Assembly: GCA_905250125.1 (NCBI GenBank)
Contig: CAJNOL010000043.1
Location: forward strand, 186,001-250,000
Source: Rotaria sordida
Lineage: Eukaryota; Rotifera; Eurotatoria; Philodinida; Philodinidae
Length of the DNA stretch: 64,000 nt
Reading direction: 5' to 3'
The notes under the pieces were generated by a model, which was not told the DNA's origin, ran no database searches, and saw only the letters and a program-made list of their open reading frames with translations. The position numbers and the translations under genes are program-made. Shown here one piece after another: positions 16,672 through 28,991 of this stretch; the first letter of the stretch is position 1, and each line of letters opens with the position of its first letter.

Positions 16672-18761
16672 AGGAAATAAAAAAGAGCAGAAATATTTGT
16701 AGTTTTGAATTTTTAAATAAAAAATACAAATAAATTTCTTTTTTAATTCATTAAAGACAAAAAAAAGATTTATATTCATATAAGTCTTCTTCGATCAAAA
16801 TCTTATACTCATTATATCATTATTAACATATTAAATTTCTAATATGAATAAAGAAAAATTGGATATCACAGTATGATTAAATAGTGTATGTATATAAACT
16901 TCGAATATATTGGAATGATATCATTTAATTGAAGTAATACAAATATCTCGGCATATTTCATTACAATGAATGAATAAAGATATGGTTCAGGTAAGTAAAA
17001 ACTTTGAATAATTAATTTAGAACAAAATATATCAATAGATCTTGTTTTTTTTTGTCTTTCAGAGTAAATTAAGACAATATTTGAATCATATAGCTCATTG
17101 ATATTAACTTATTAGTACATGTAGGATTTTACAGGAAAACATCATTCTTTATTGTGCATCAATAACTATTATGTAAACAATGATACTATACTTTATTATG
17201 TTTCTCAAGTCTATTAATTAACAATATAAACACATTTAATATATTGTAAAGAGTACATCCCCCTCCCTCCCCCCATCGTGACCCAAATTTCGTTCTTGGT
17301 CACTGCGTAGTAATATCTATCTATTGAAATTCAAAAATTGTCTTTGATCCTTTGACTGTGATTGGCGAATATATTTATCAAAGCAATATTTATAGAAAAA
17401 ATAAAGATTACAATTTCTAAACTCTGTTTTCTTTGTATGCTCTATATTAAATCTAACATTCTGCATTTAACGAAGCTCACTGTACAAAATTTGTATTATT
17501 CTTAAATATCTTTCAATCTCTAAGAAGTTCTTTTGCGAAAAGTTTATTATGTCGTTTAAAAAAATTCTCCACAGTTAAGAGATTAAGATGTTCTCAAAAA
17601 TCGATCTCTGCTCAGTGATATTCAAATTGCATAAAATTTTCAGCTCTATATCATAATGTCTTCGAGGGATATTCAATAAACAACGATCAAAAATAGCGTA
17701 TTTGGCAATTAAAAATTCTCTGTGGACATTCATTTAATTGTTTGTTTGCTTGAAAGAGCATAACAGAGCACTTTCTTTTATATTCTTACTATTTAATGGA
17801 AGAACAGGGTCAAAAGGTTCTACGTCTCAAAAAGTTTTAAAAAATCATACTTTAATTATACAAATACTCTTATATATAATAGTAACAATGGTTAATTAAA
17901 AAAAACGTATTCTGTCATGCTCTGCATCTTGACATAAGTTTTAAAACAAAAAACAACAGCCATTGACGACAATGAAGTTTCTTCGAGGTTATCTGAAAAA
18001 ACTATATTTGTCAAGCAGAACATAGTAAAAATTGTTGGAAAAAGCAGAGTACCAAGTAAAAAGTCATTTCATTTATGAAATATTAGACCTCGGGCTGTGT
18101 TCCCATGCATTTATCTCAATTTTTATGTTTTTCATGAAAATTGACTTTTTTTGAAGAGGCGAGCTCAAAACGTTAAAAAACTCGATAAATCAAATTAGCA
18201 AAAACTGTACATTATTTTTCATTTTTCTCAAGCTAAATTTTTCATGAAAAGAAGTACAGAAACACCTTCGTTTTTCGTCCGATCAAGCTGAAATTTTTTT
18301 TTTATATATACTAAATACTATTTCGCATGGTATTGTTTTTTTTCTCGTTTCAAAAAATATTGTTTCACTGTTTTTTTGGTAGCTCTTACAAAAAAAAGAA
18401 ACATGTATTTTTAGAGTACTTTCGATATTTCGATTTTTGTATTCGAGTAACAAAAAATAAAAAGATACTCATCCTAAACGGCTTTTAATGTCTCAGCTCA
18501 ATCGTACCTCAGTGAAACGGGAGGAGCCATTGTAATCTTAGTATCTCATAGAAGAGTGTGTTCAGAAACTTTTGTCAACATCTATCTGCTCTGAAGATTT
18601 TCATCACTGATTATATTTAACATATGTTATTATTAGTGAGTTCTCTCATCGTCAATCGCTCTAATATATATCAAACATAATTGAATTAGTTTTATACAAG
18701 AAACAACTTTTTCAATAAAATGCTGGCGTGTACATGCAAGTAAGAGTCTTCTCTACACTAT

Positions 18762-19243
18762 CAAATTCATATAAAAAACCAGAGAATAGGTAACGATATT
18801 CAAACAGGAGTTTATATTGCACCATTACAAAATGGTTTGTGTCTTATGGCAACTGAAGCCTTTTTATTATTTCATTATCATAATGAATTATTAATGCACA
18901 TATAATTGCCGAAGAATATTATTTCGAAAGTATCTTCATAAATACAATGAAAAAGAAGAAAATTAAAGTTCTCTAATTGTTTCATAATAGATAAATGAAT
19001 CATAACCATCGTGCTCAAAGTACATGTTTCAATGAAGAATTTTCTTTTATACTGAAAAGCTTAAAAAGGTTAAAATGTATAAACCAATTATACATCTTGA
19101 TACAACATGAATTTTCTTGTTAAACTAATTGTAGTACAGAATTGTATCAATTTAAAAATTTTCTTGTCTATTCTGATATTCATCCAACATTCAAATCTAT
19201 ACAAGCTTTACAAAAATGTCATCTATTAGATAATTTATAATAA
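18762..19243 (+). pseudogene. Decayed or partial gene of unknown identity
   Basis: Two stretches have the codon style of real exons. The first, about 18760-18905, reads IGNDIQTGVYIAPLQNGL then CLMATEAFLLFHYHNELL before a TAA. The second, about 19134-19243, follows an AATTGTAG acceptor-like site and reads TELYQFKNFLVYSDIHPTF then KSIQALQKCHLLDNL before two stops. No start codon or connecting exon is evident. The first piece loosely recalls the Sen54 tRNA-splicing endonuclease subunit (Gly-x-Leu-x-x-x-EA-x-x-LL), a resemblance too weak to use as a name. Likely a relic, or the tail of a gene whose 5' exons I cannot trace. Confidence 0.3.
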
Positions 19244-19564
19244 ATCATCTTCAATACATTGAACTTTTACTTTTTCTCAAAAATAATTTACTTGCATAGA
19301 ATAGACAGATATTCACATAATTCATTTAAAATTGTCCTTTTTGACTTTATTTATCACAATGGAAGAAATTTATTTTGATGTGTATCCTAAGAAAATAATT
19401 TTATTTAAATAAAGTACTAAATATTATTTCTTCTTTTTAGATAGTACTAAACAGTATATAATTATCATTGGGCAGCCATGTTCTTTTGTTTATATTAAAC
19501 ATTGAGCATGTTCTACTTTCATTGAAGTTCATCAGCTTGCGCCAGATAGTCTACTATGATGGAA

Positions 19565-19728
19565 AAAAGTTTAATAACAATGTATTTTTGATTTTTTGTG
19601 ATATTTTTAACTTCGTAAGAAAAGATCGTAGTAAATTCGTCGATTCTTCATTTTGTTTTCTTTGAAATGGCAATTGTTAAAAAAAAATAGCTTCTGAGAC
19701 CTGAAAACTACTGTGTCGAGTTTTGTAG
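19565..19728 (+). repeat. Dispersed repeat, copy B
   Basis: Same-orientation match to 8840-9172 without the extra 170 bp found there. It includes AAGTTTAATAACAATGTAT, AAAGATCGTAGTAAATTCG, CAATTGTTAAAAA and AATAGCTTCTGAGACCTG. No coding capacity. Confidence 0.6.
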
Positions 19729-21522
19729 AAACCTTGCTATAGGATGAATTATAGATTTTATGAGATCTATATTATGATATAGGATTTCAAAGTTTTCCAT
19801 GAAACTATTTTCAAGATTCTACATCATTCTACTTGACTGTACAATTCCGGATTTTTATAAAGTTCGATAATTCACGAAATCTACTGTTTCTCTTGGTGTG
19901 TACATTCCATTTCAGGCTTTTATGAAAAAAAATCACAATTTTTGCATCTCTTCAAAAAATAATATCCATCGTCAAAGGATTAAATTGCAGTTGCCTTTAT
20001 ATACTATATCATATATTTGTATTGGGTAATTCTCAGAGGAAACTTTAGTTGCCTAGTTTCAGTACAAGACTCTTTCGATTATCAATTTCTGTAAATGCCA
20101 TAGTTTTTACCTAGTTCATTTGATGATGATACTTACGATTGTTTATTGAAACTCGTAAAAAGATAGGTAAAGAAAAGAAAACTTACTCATTGATATCTGT
20201 TGAAAGATTTAATCTAAATAAAAAAAAAATTTTTTTTCAATATTAATATTGATATGAATTTCCATTAAATATGTTGTTCATCTGGCTGTACATCCACCTG
20301 TGAGTTCGAGTTTATACAAAATAATGCGAATGAACTCGAAAACAAAGGTGATTTACAAAACCAAATCTTTTTCATTATATTGAATATAAAAACTAAAAAT
20401 AAATATTTAAATATTCATATCAAGAATAGTTTTTATTTTGACTTAAAAAAAAATCGAGAAGATATGATTCGAATCTTAATTCAATATTTTTTTTTTGTAT
20501 TAAACTACTTACCAGATATATTTCACACACACACACATGCTTCTCAATTTATACTTACGTATATTCATCGGTATCTTTTTTTAAATTTTTTATTCAAATG
20601 CAATGTTGTTATCATAGTTCTTTACTAGACAACGGTCGAACAAGAAATGATTGAGATAGTTTTGAGCATTGAATGAACTTGTTTTTTTTTCTTCTTTCCC
20701 TTAATATATATATATATATTTTTCTCTCTTGAGAGAGAAAAGAATTTGAACTGTTTGGCGTTTCACTAAGTATCAATAGACCTGATTACTGGACGTGTAT
20801 ATAAATGCAATCATTCATTCAGTTTGTTTGTATTTTATATTCTATTTGTTTCATAAATGATTAAAGCAATAGAATACATATATATATATATATATATAAA
20901 TGCAAGTAAAAGAATGTCCTAATTTCAAGACGAGACATTGACTGGTAACATTAAATAAATTTCTCTCTTGTTTATTTGATCGATGAACATTAATTTTTTA
21001 TTTCCAATATGAGAAAAAGAGAGAGAGAGAGAGAAAATGTTCTGTGATAATGAACATTGATTTAATGAAAACCATACAAACTATACCTTGACCATATCGA
21101 TCAATGCAAAAGTATTATATCGACATATGCATTCCCGTCCTGACCTAGATTGTGGACGATTTCTTTACATGACATATTCGTCACCCTCTATTGTGTTTAT
21201 ATATATATGTATATCTAACGATAGACAAAATAGGTCGATTGTACTACTCATATGATATTATTTTATTTGTCTTAGGTTAAAGAAAAATTGATCTTTTAGA
21301 TGAAGTATGTTTCGTTTTTATACTACATTATTTATCTGATTATAAAACATTAAAAAAAAACTGAAGATTGGAAATTCATGATTCTGTCATAGTTCTTTTC
21401 AGTGTTTTCATTGTTCTATCAGCTATTATCATTAGATTTCATTGAATCTAAACAACTAAGGCTCAGAATTGATTGAAATTTATAAGTTTTAAGAGAAAAT
21501 TTGACTAATTCCATAACTTACA

Positions 21523-22240
21523 GGATGTTATTCCAAAAGTCCGAACAAAAAACATAAAGTGAATATCTCATTAACAGTTCAAACCATTAATATGTGAGTT
21601 CTATAATTCTATTATAGACGCTCGTTAAAATTTTATCTACGTTCGCTGTTCAAAATGATCTTGCAGAACTGAAACACATAACTCCACTGTTATCAAATAA
21701 TTCAAAAAAAAAAAGATTTTACAGAGAATTTTTTCCAATGCTAATTATTAACTGTACCTAATTAGTAGTGCACATCTCGCAAACATTATATTTCATGTAT
21801 TCACATAGAAAAAATTCGAGGCATGCAAGTGCAAAGAAGAGAATCGGTAGGGCTCAAAATTTTCGGACCCGATGGGCTCTAGTGGAGAACGTAGAAGTCA
21901 CCAAATCAGACAACTTCTTTGAATCCACATGTTAGAGAAAAAAATATTTTCTAGAAACAAGTCCTTTTCCACGTCATAATGCGAATAAGTCATATTTTGT
22001 TATTCTATCATAATTTGGTATGTATAAAATTGTTAAGAGATAGTTTCGTTGTACAATTATACATAACTCAAATTAATCTATTGATGAAAATATTAGGATT
22101 CTAATTTGTAGATGTAAATAAATTTTAATTAAAATATACTGAATACAACTTTAAGAAATCTCAAAGAAAATCATAAAAATTATAAGTTAATTCCTTGAAC
22201 TGTTCATGAGATATTCTCATTCAATCTTTTGGAACATTTG
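21523..22240. repeat. Mariner/MITE-like terminal-inverted-repeat element
   Basis: Left end GGATGTTATTCCAAAAG, then GAATATCTCATTAACAGTTC, is mirrored at 22192-22238, whose reverse complement reads AATGTTCCAAAAG, then GAATATCTCATGAACAGTTC. A start of the GTTCCAAAAGT type is common in mariner-like ends and resembles the 50195 element. The interior has no transposase frame, so the element is non-autonomous. Confidence 0.6.
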
Positions 22241-22264
22241 GTATTTTAAAAATTCAAAGAAATC

Positions 22265-22445
22265 AAACTATAGCATTCAAAATCGAACATAACTGACATG
22301 AATCCGTGTGTTCTCAATACTACAGATGGATTAATTTGAAACTGAAGCTCGTGAAAATTGATACATCTATATCTAAAGACAAAATATTTTCAATATTCAA
22401 AATGACGAATTTTTGTCAGTGATCAACTTTGAATGCGATAGTTTG
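22265..22445. repeat. Small inverted-repeat element
   Basis: CAAACTATAGCATTCAAAAT at 22265 pairs with the reverse complement of 22425-22445 (CAAACTATCGCATTCAAAGT). The match continues loosely to TGAC on each side, giving arms of about 33 bp. It abuts the 21523-22240 element. Confidence 0.55.
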
Positions 22446-22796
22446 AATTCTTATAGATAACAAAATTGGTCGAATTTTCTCATAGATTTCGACCAATTCT
22501 AAACCTTATTTACGAAATCTAATGATATCTGTGGACCGAGCAATCAAAACTGAGCTGAATTGTTATAAAAAAAAATGACAGTACAATGAATTTTCAATAC
22601 AAAAACAAAAGTCATCTTTGAAACTACGGTCTATTCCTACATAAGATTGTCTCTTTTTTTTCTTCTTTCAATAAAGACTCTAATAATCATTCTATATTAA
22701 TATTTAATATTAAACTTTGAAACACTCTTCATATTTTACTAATAAATAAAAAAAACAAAACAAAAACTGAATATTTTTTGTTATTTGTTTATATAT

Positions 22797-22834
22797 CTAA
22801 AATTTGGTTGCTTGTGCTTCATGATCTTTACAGC

Positions 22835-22865
<31 letters not shown>

Positions 22866-25482
22866 TGTACTAGTTTGTGTACCACGAATACTGATCACCA
22901 CTGTATTATCTATATGTTGTTCAATATCATATTTTTCAATAGCATTATTTAATGAAGCAAAATAACATGGATTTGAAAGTCCATTTAATGATGATGTATT
23001 CGATTGTAATTGTATAATTTCTGGTTGAGAATGAATTGTTACAGTTTTACCATTTCCACCATTTGTAGTTTGTTGTTGTTGTGATCTTAAAATAGTTTTT
23101 GGTGTTGGTGCAAGTTGTTGAGGTGGTGATGATAAATCATTAAGATCAGATGTAATTGCTGTATTTGTTTGTGGTTCACGTAGAAGTGTATTAGAATCAA
23201 TAACATGATGACGTTGTGATGATAATGACATATCACCATCAGTATCATTTGATGTTGAATGTTTCATAGATTGTAAATCCGTAAGTGAATCAGGTAAATC
23301 ATAAAGAATTGTTTCAGGTAATGGTATTATTAAACAACAACTAACACATAACATACCACCAGATATAAATAAAAGTAATGTACGATCAATTAAAAACTAA
23401 ATTAGAAAGAAAAAAAAACATAAAAAGATTTTTTTATTTAATTTTTTCTTTTTCAATTAAACATACGTAAAAAAGAATTTCCACAAGAATTATTGATAGA
23501 ATTTCACCTATAAGTCCAATAGCTAAACCAGTTGCTCTAAAAATTAATTATCAAATATAAGTTGATGAATATAAAAAAAAACAAAAAAACTTTACCGAAT
23601 TGATGTTGGATAAAGTTCAGATGTTAATAAAATCAATATACAATAACAAGTACGTAAACAACTACGTGCAAGAAGTGAAAATATTATTTCTAACCAAGTA
23701 TGTCCTATAAAATAAAATTTATACTTTCAAAATAAAATAAAACATTGATTATTTTATTAACAAACCTGTTCCAAGTAATGTGATAGCTAAAGAAACTGCA
23801 GAAAGACCACTAATTAAAATAAGTACAGCCAATGGAGGTCGACGTCCAATTCTAGAAAATATATTTTTTTTTTATAATTTCTCTACATCATAATCAATTT
23901 TTACTGACTTATAAGCAACAATAAGAGCAATAATAAATGAAAAAAATTCAATAGCATTCATTAAAACATAATTTATTGTTGGATGTGGTAAAATTGTTGG
24001 AAAAAATGTAGATCGATAACAAAATGATGAAATAAACCTAAATAAAACAATTTAGAAAATTATTTAAAAAAAAAAAAATAAGAATTTCATCAAACCAAAG
24101 TATAAATAAACAACAAGTTATTATACGCAATTGTTTTTCCATAATTAAACATGATATTGAACCTGTTTGAACACGTAATGAATTTTGTGATAAAATTGGT
24201 TTATCATAAATAATTGTACTTGGTGCTGGTGAACCAATTTTATTTAAACCTAATTTCGGTGATTGTTTAGTTGAACATAATTGTAAAAGTTTATTAACAC
24301 GTGATACACGATGACTATTTACATACCATCGACGAGATTCTGGTATAAGCCTAGAATTTATATTTATAAGAAAAAAAAAGAAGAAGAAGATTTTATTCGA
24401 ATAAAATCAAAATTACCATGGATAACAGAGTGTTAATGTAGCAATTAATGTACCTGAATAATATAGAAATAAAAATTATTGAAAATAATTGAATAAAATC
24501 ATACCCAATAATTGCATATGTCGCCAATCTAATAAAAAAAAATATGTAACACCAACAATAATTCCAAAAATAGGTATTGATGCAAGAAGAAGACAACCAA
24601 TTTGAGCTCGATGTTTATATTCACATGATTCAATAACCATTACAAAACCAAGTAGAAGAAGACCCTATATATTTTTTTGTTTTTTTTGTAATATAGAAAA
24701 TAAAATAAATACCTTATTTAAAAATCCTACAGGCCATCGAAGAATAACAAATAAAGAATAAGTAGTTGTAAATGCAGCTAATGATCCGAAAAGCTAGAAG
24801 AAAAAAAATAATATAAATAAAAAAAATCAATATTATATAAATACATACCACCGGTATATAAAGGCACATAAGAAGCATCAATTTTCTTCCATATTGATCA
24901 GCTAAAATGCCAATAGTAATAATACCGATTATTTCAGCAATTAAGAATGAAATTGAACCAAGCATAAGACGTTTTCGATTTTCATTTCCACATGCCAAAT
25001 ACCACTATAATAAAAATAAATTTATTTATTAAATTACTATTCTATTGACAGTAAGACAGATTTACGATCTTATTCTGTAATGTTCTTTCATAGAATAAAC
25101 TTACTTCATCAATAATTGTTGCTTTTCGTACATCTATTGGATTGATATTTTTTATCCATTCTTGACAAAGTGTTATTAAACGTTTATCATTGATATTACC
25201 ATTTTGAATTCCATGACATGGACAACAATCAGAACGATTATTATTATTTGTTAGTATTATTGGTAATGGTTTTGTTGCTATATTATTTGTTATTCCAAGT
25301 ATAAAAGGATTTTTTATTGTTGTACAATTAATAGGCGTAAATGGTTGTGTATAAAGTGACCATATATTAGAATGAAATGTATATGGAAGATAAATACCAC
25401 ATATAAAAGCTATACTTGCAAATTGAAAACGATAGATAGTGGAACAATCTTTCGTGATGCAATCGTCCAATTCCATAGCCAT
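22797..25482 (-). CDS. SLC22-family organic cation/anion transporter
   Basis: Major-facilitator carrier of the plasma membrane. Eleven coding exons: 25482-25105, 25004-24849, 24793-24713, 24664-24505, 24453-24417, 24350-24096, 24037-23909, 23851-23766, 23704-23596, 23536-23467, 23396-22797; 2061 nt, 686 residues. Order: TM1 near residue 20-35; a long extracellular loop with Cys and Asn (SDCCPCHGIQN); TM2 and the MFS loop DQYGRKLML; the TM4-6 block (RWPVGFLNK, ESCEYKHRAQIGCLLL); LIPESRRWYV after TM6; TM7-12 with GRRPPLAVL, ELYPTSIRATGLAIG and LPETI. These are SLC22 signatures. A roughly 175-residue C-terminal tail, unusual for the family, is Ser/Gln/Asn-rich and contains ten Asn encoded by a GTT/ATT (TTA)n tract at 22839-22864. 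The start ATG directly follows CTAACATAG, a likely 3' splice acceptor. Substrate cannot be told from sequence. Confidence 0.9.
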
Positions 25483-28101
25483 CTATGTTAGGAATATTCG
25501 TCCTCGCCTTTTTGTTGACGAGTGAACGAGACAGATAACATATCTAGATTTGTTTCATTCATCCGTTCGGTCGTTCGTTCGTCAACTAATTGTTGTTTGG
25601 TCTGATTAACATTCTTCGCTTGTCACTATTACTACTGCTTACTACAAACAAAGGATTAATCGTTGACGGTAACATATAGTCTGATTTCTTCGTTCGGTAC
25701 ACAAAAATAAAACATATAGACAATTGCCGATTCATAAAATTTATTAATTTGTTTTTTGTTTTTTTTTTGAATAAAATAATTGTTTCAAAAGTATTTATCA
25801 TATAGAAAAAAAAATCTTTTTTGTTATGTATTTCGTATTTAAATATAATTGATCGATGATCAAAATTGTTTTGATTAACAAAACAAAACCTACAAATTGA
25901 AAATTTTCATCTTTATGTAGTAAATAGTTTTGTTTTTTTATCTTTCATATGCAAAATTGCTCAATGAATTGCGAGGCGGAAAACAATCATTGAGTGCATT
26001 GTTTATTAGATTTGACTATTCTAATTTAATACATTCATCGAAATAACATTAGTCGTTATTTAATTATTGATTTAATAAAAATATGAAAAGATATAATAAC
26101 TCTAATAAATAAATTGATAGAAAAAGCTACGTAAATTAGATAGACAAGTGACCGATTCTGTTCACATAAGTTCGAATATTGAGTATTTAGTTTTATTGTA
26201 GCATTCAATTTCTGACGATTTTATTTCAACACACTTGTGTAGTTCAGATTGGAACAATTAAAAATGTAATTACTAGAATAAAATAATATGTTCATTACAT
26301 CGACATACATAATAAGAACGAGATGATTATATATCATCAAATATTAGAAAAATAGTAATTTGATAATACCGAAAAACAAAAACAAATTTAAATAAGACAA
26401 GTAAATTCTTCTCTAACTGCTAGTTCAATACGTTTTTCGAATCGTCATCATTTACATGTAGAATAATAATGTATATGAAATGTATTAGAAAAAAAAAACT
26501 AATTATCATTTTAGAAATACGTACATTTTACAAAATGAACACATTAGTTCACTTCCTGCTATCATAAAATATTTGACGGAAATCATTTAATGCTACATTA
26601 GGTTGTCTAGGAAAGTCATTAAATCTAATGGCTTGAATGAGGTATAATCAAGGGCTAGATAAAAAATATTATTTTGAAGTGATTATATGATTTTATTACT
26701 TTTCTCTCTATATAGCGGTTTATTTGAACTTCTACAAGACAAAGAACAGAATATAGAAACAGGAAAGTGACGCATCGATTACATTTTCTTCAAGTAAACT
26801 ATATTATTTTTAATATGTATGGATTGAATCTATAAAACTATTCCTCTTTTTTTTTGTACTATGTATTAGAACGGCAGTGCAATTATCTTATTATAAGTAC
26901 TAAGTTTGATCTTAAATCTAGATTTTAAGATTGTCAAAATGTAAAGAATATGCCATCATGATTGAATTGAGATAAAACAGAGAAGTTTTTCATTAACTTT
27001 TCGATAAGAAAATGTTTGCTATTCTGTACAGTGATATTTTGAAATTTGTTTAATCTATAACTCATGAATTGTTATTCCAATTTCATGCAAAATTTTAAAT
27101 GAGATAGAAATTGAAAGTTTAAGCCAACGATAAAAATTTTAACTGTCTAGCTTTGAACATTCAGAAAATATTCATATTATACAACAAAATGTATAGTAAT
27201 GCTTGTTCCACAGATATTTCTCTTTGGGTCCACTCAAAAATATTCTTTTTAGACATAATTTCTTCGTTAGAAGAATCTGAATATGTTCTGAACTGTCGCT
27301 GACTATTCATTTCTTATGCAGAGTTCAAAAAAATAATTTGAGTCTTTTCAACGAGTAAAGCCAATTTTATCATTGAATCAAACATAATTATAAAATATAA
27401 TAAAATGCACTACCCAGATATTATCTAGGCTTATTTCCAGTCTTTTTTTTTTGTGTCAAAAAGTTACCATTCATTCATATGTGTTGACATATGTACGTAT
27501 AGAATCAAGTCGCGTGTTGAGTAATGGCATATATTTAACGATAATTACATCATATACAGAATAAAGAAACCATTGAAAGACAATTGTGCCATATGGCAAG
27601 CACAAGTACAATGTAATTAAGAAAATGAAATGATAACAGAGTCATCAAGGATTGAATTGGTAACAGTAACAATAACAATGTTGTCTTTTACTGTCTACAA
27701 CATGTGATCAAGTAATAAATAAGTTAATCAAATGTGAAGTGAATGTTGAATCATTTAATTATATGAAGAAGATGTTTCATATCATCAAAACAATTTTAAA
27801 AGAAATAAAATTTTTATCGCACATGTCGGTGAGAAAATCAATAGAATATCTGGATAAGATTTTTTATGAATTGATTATAAATTAACAAGAATCTAAAACT
27901 ATGTTAACATCATTATCCTGTATACAAGATCTTGTAATCATTTGTTAAGTGTGTGTCAAACGTATCGTTTTATTCATAACATTTGTACTATTCGTTCACT
28001 TTTACGGAAAATTTAATTAATGATTTAGACTTTTTGAAATTACATTTTATTAATCCAATCTGTGTATCTTACAGAATATATATATATATAGATATTTGAC
28101 A

Positions 28102-28617
28102 TTAACGAGGGAAGTCTTCCAAATGATTAATCGCTTTTCAACTAGGTCTTTGTACATCATATAGATCCTAATGGATTATGAATACCAAGAAAACACTTCG
28201 GATACACATATTTCGACTTGAAACTTTACATAGAAACAAAACTTAACAAGACTAGTTCATTATGAAAGCGTTAGATATTTTCGTTGTTCCTATTCAAAGA
28301 TACAGCCATAGTAAAAGTGTACTATTTACATCCCTCATATACACCCGGAAATTCGATGTTCTTATTTTAGGACAGGAACAAATCAAATGACCTGATACTT
28401 TCACAATTAATGATTCTCGTTAAGGCATTTATCCTTGCAAATTTTCAAGTCGAAATTCGAAGATCAGTGTTCCTGAGAAGAGGTGCAGCATTGTATTCAA
28501 AACTATCGTAAAAATGCAATATGTCGGAACTCTTTTCGGATTATTCATAATTCATTAGGATCTATATGATGCAAATATCTGCGATTAATCAATTATGAGG
28601 CACCATTCTCGCAAGTC
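28102..28617. repeat. Foldback element, family F copy 1
   Basis: Almost the whole 515 bp is palindromic. Outer arm: ...GAAGTCTTCC...TGATTAATCGC then CATCATATAGATCCTAATG (28130-28173) pairs with 28529-28617. Inner arm: TTTCGACTTGAAACTTTAC (28212) pairs with AAATTTTCAAGTCGAAAT near 28438. Innermost: TTGTTCCTATTC pairs with GACAGGAACAA near 28371. The terminal motif is TTAACGAGGGAAGTC. A 26-nt block at 28375-28400 is identical to 35510-35535, which identifies a second copy in MYO7A intron 10. Confidence 0.8.
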
Positions 28618-28789
28618 TTACAGACACATACCTTTGTTATAACAGATACAAAACAATGAGAATACTTTATTGACATGTATTGATTTAACAAAGGGAAGCA
28701 ATTAGTCGATATTCATATACAAACAATGTATGAATCAAGAAGATTCATAGTTCTTATTGTATTAGAAGTTCTCATTAATAAACTTTTTA

Positions 28790-28917
28790 TTAACGAGGAA
28801 ATCTCATGAACTGATACCTTTCGTTTGAGCTCATAGTATAGATAAAAATTCTAAAAGTATTCGTATCTAACCTATGAGCTCTAATGAAAGGTTTTAGTTG
28901 ATGAGTTTCGCGCGTTA
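28790..28917. repeat. Short foldback, possibly family F
   Basis: Left arm TTAACGAGGAAATCTCATG...CCTTTC.TT.GAGCTCATAG..TAGATA (28793-28844) is mirrored at about 28865-28917 with a spacer of about 20 bp. The terminal TTAACGAGGAAA matches the ends of the larger family F elements, so this may be a deletion derivative. Confidence 0.65.
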
Positions 28918-28991
28918 GTAAAATGTGAATTTATAATATAGATGAAAAATAATTTTTGAATTAATAAATCCTAAACAATAACATTATTTTA

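Larger units (their letters stand above)
16462..22796. other. 6.3-kb intergenic region, repeat-rich, with one gene-like fragment
   Basis: Between the convergent receptor and SLC22 genes. It contains a C-rich patch (17260-17276), a gene-like fragment (18762-19243), dispersed-repeat copy B (19565-19728), TA microsatellites (16646-16672, 20879-20900), a small GA run (21018-21034) and two inverted-repeat elements (21523-22240, 22265-22445). Other open frames, such as 19468-19665 and 20380-20628, are AT-driven and unsupported. Confidence 0.5.
25483..28991. other. Intergenic region upstream of SLC22, downstream of RPP30
   Basis: Both flanking genes are on the minus strand. The interval contains the SLC22 promoter and 5' sequence (25483-25700) and two foldback elements near its other end (28102-28617, 28790-28917). 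The rest is featureless AT-rich DNA. The 25586-25801 frame is upstream of the SLC22 start and unsupported. Confidence 0.5.
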
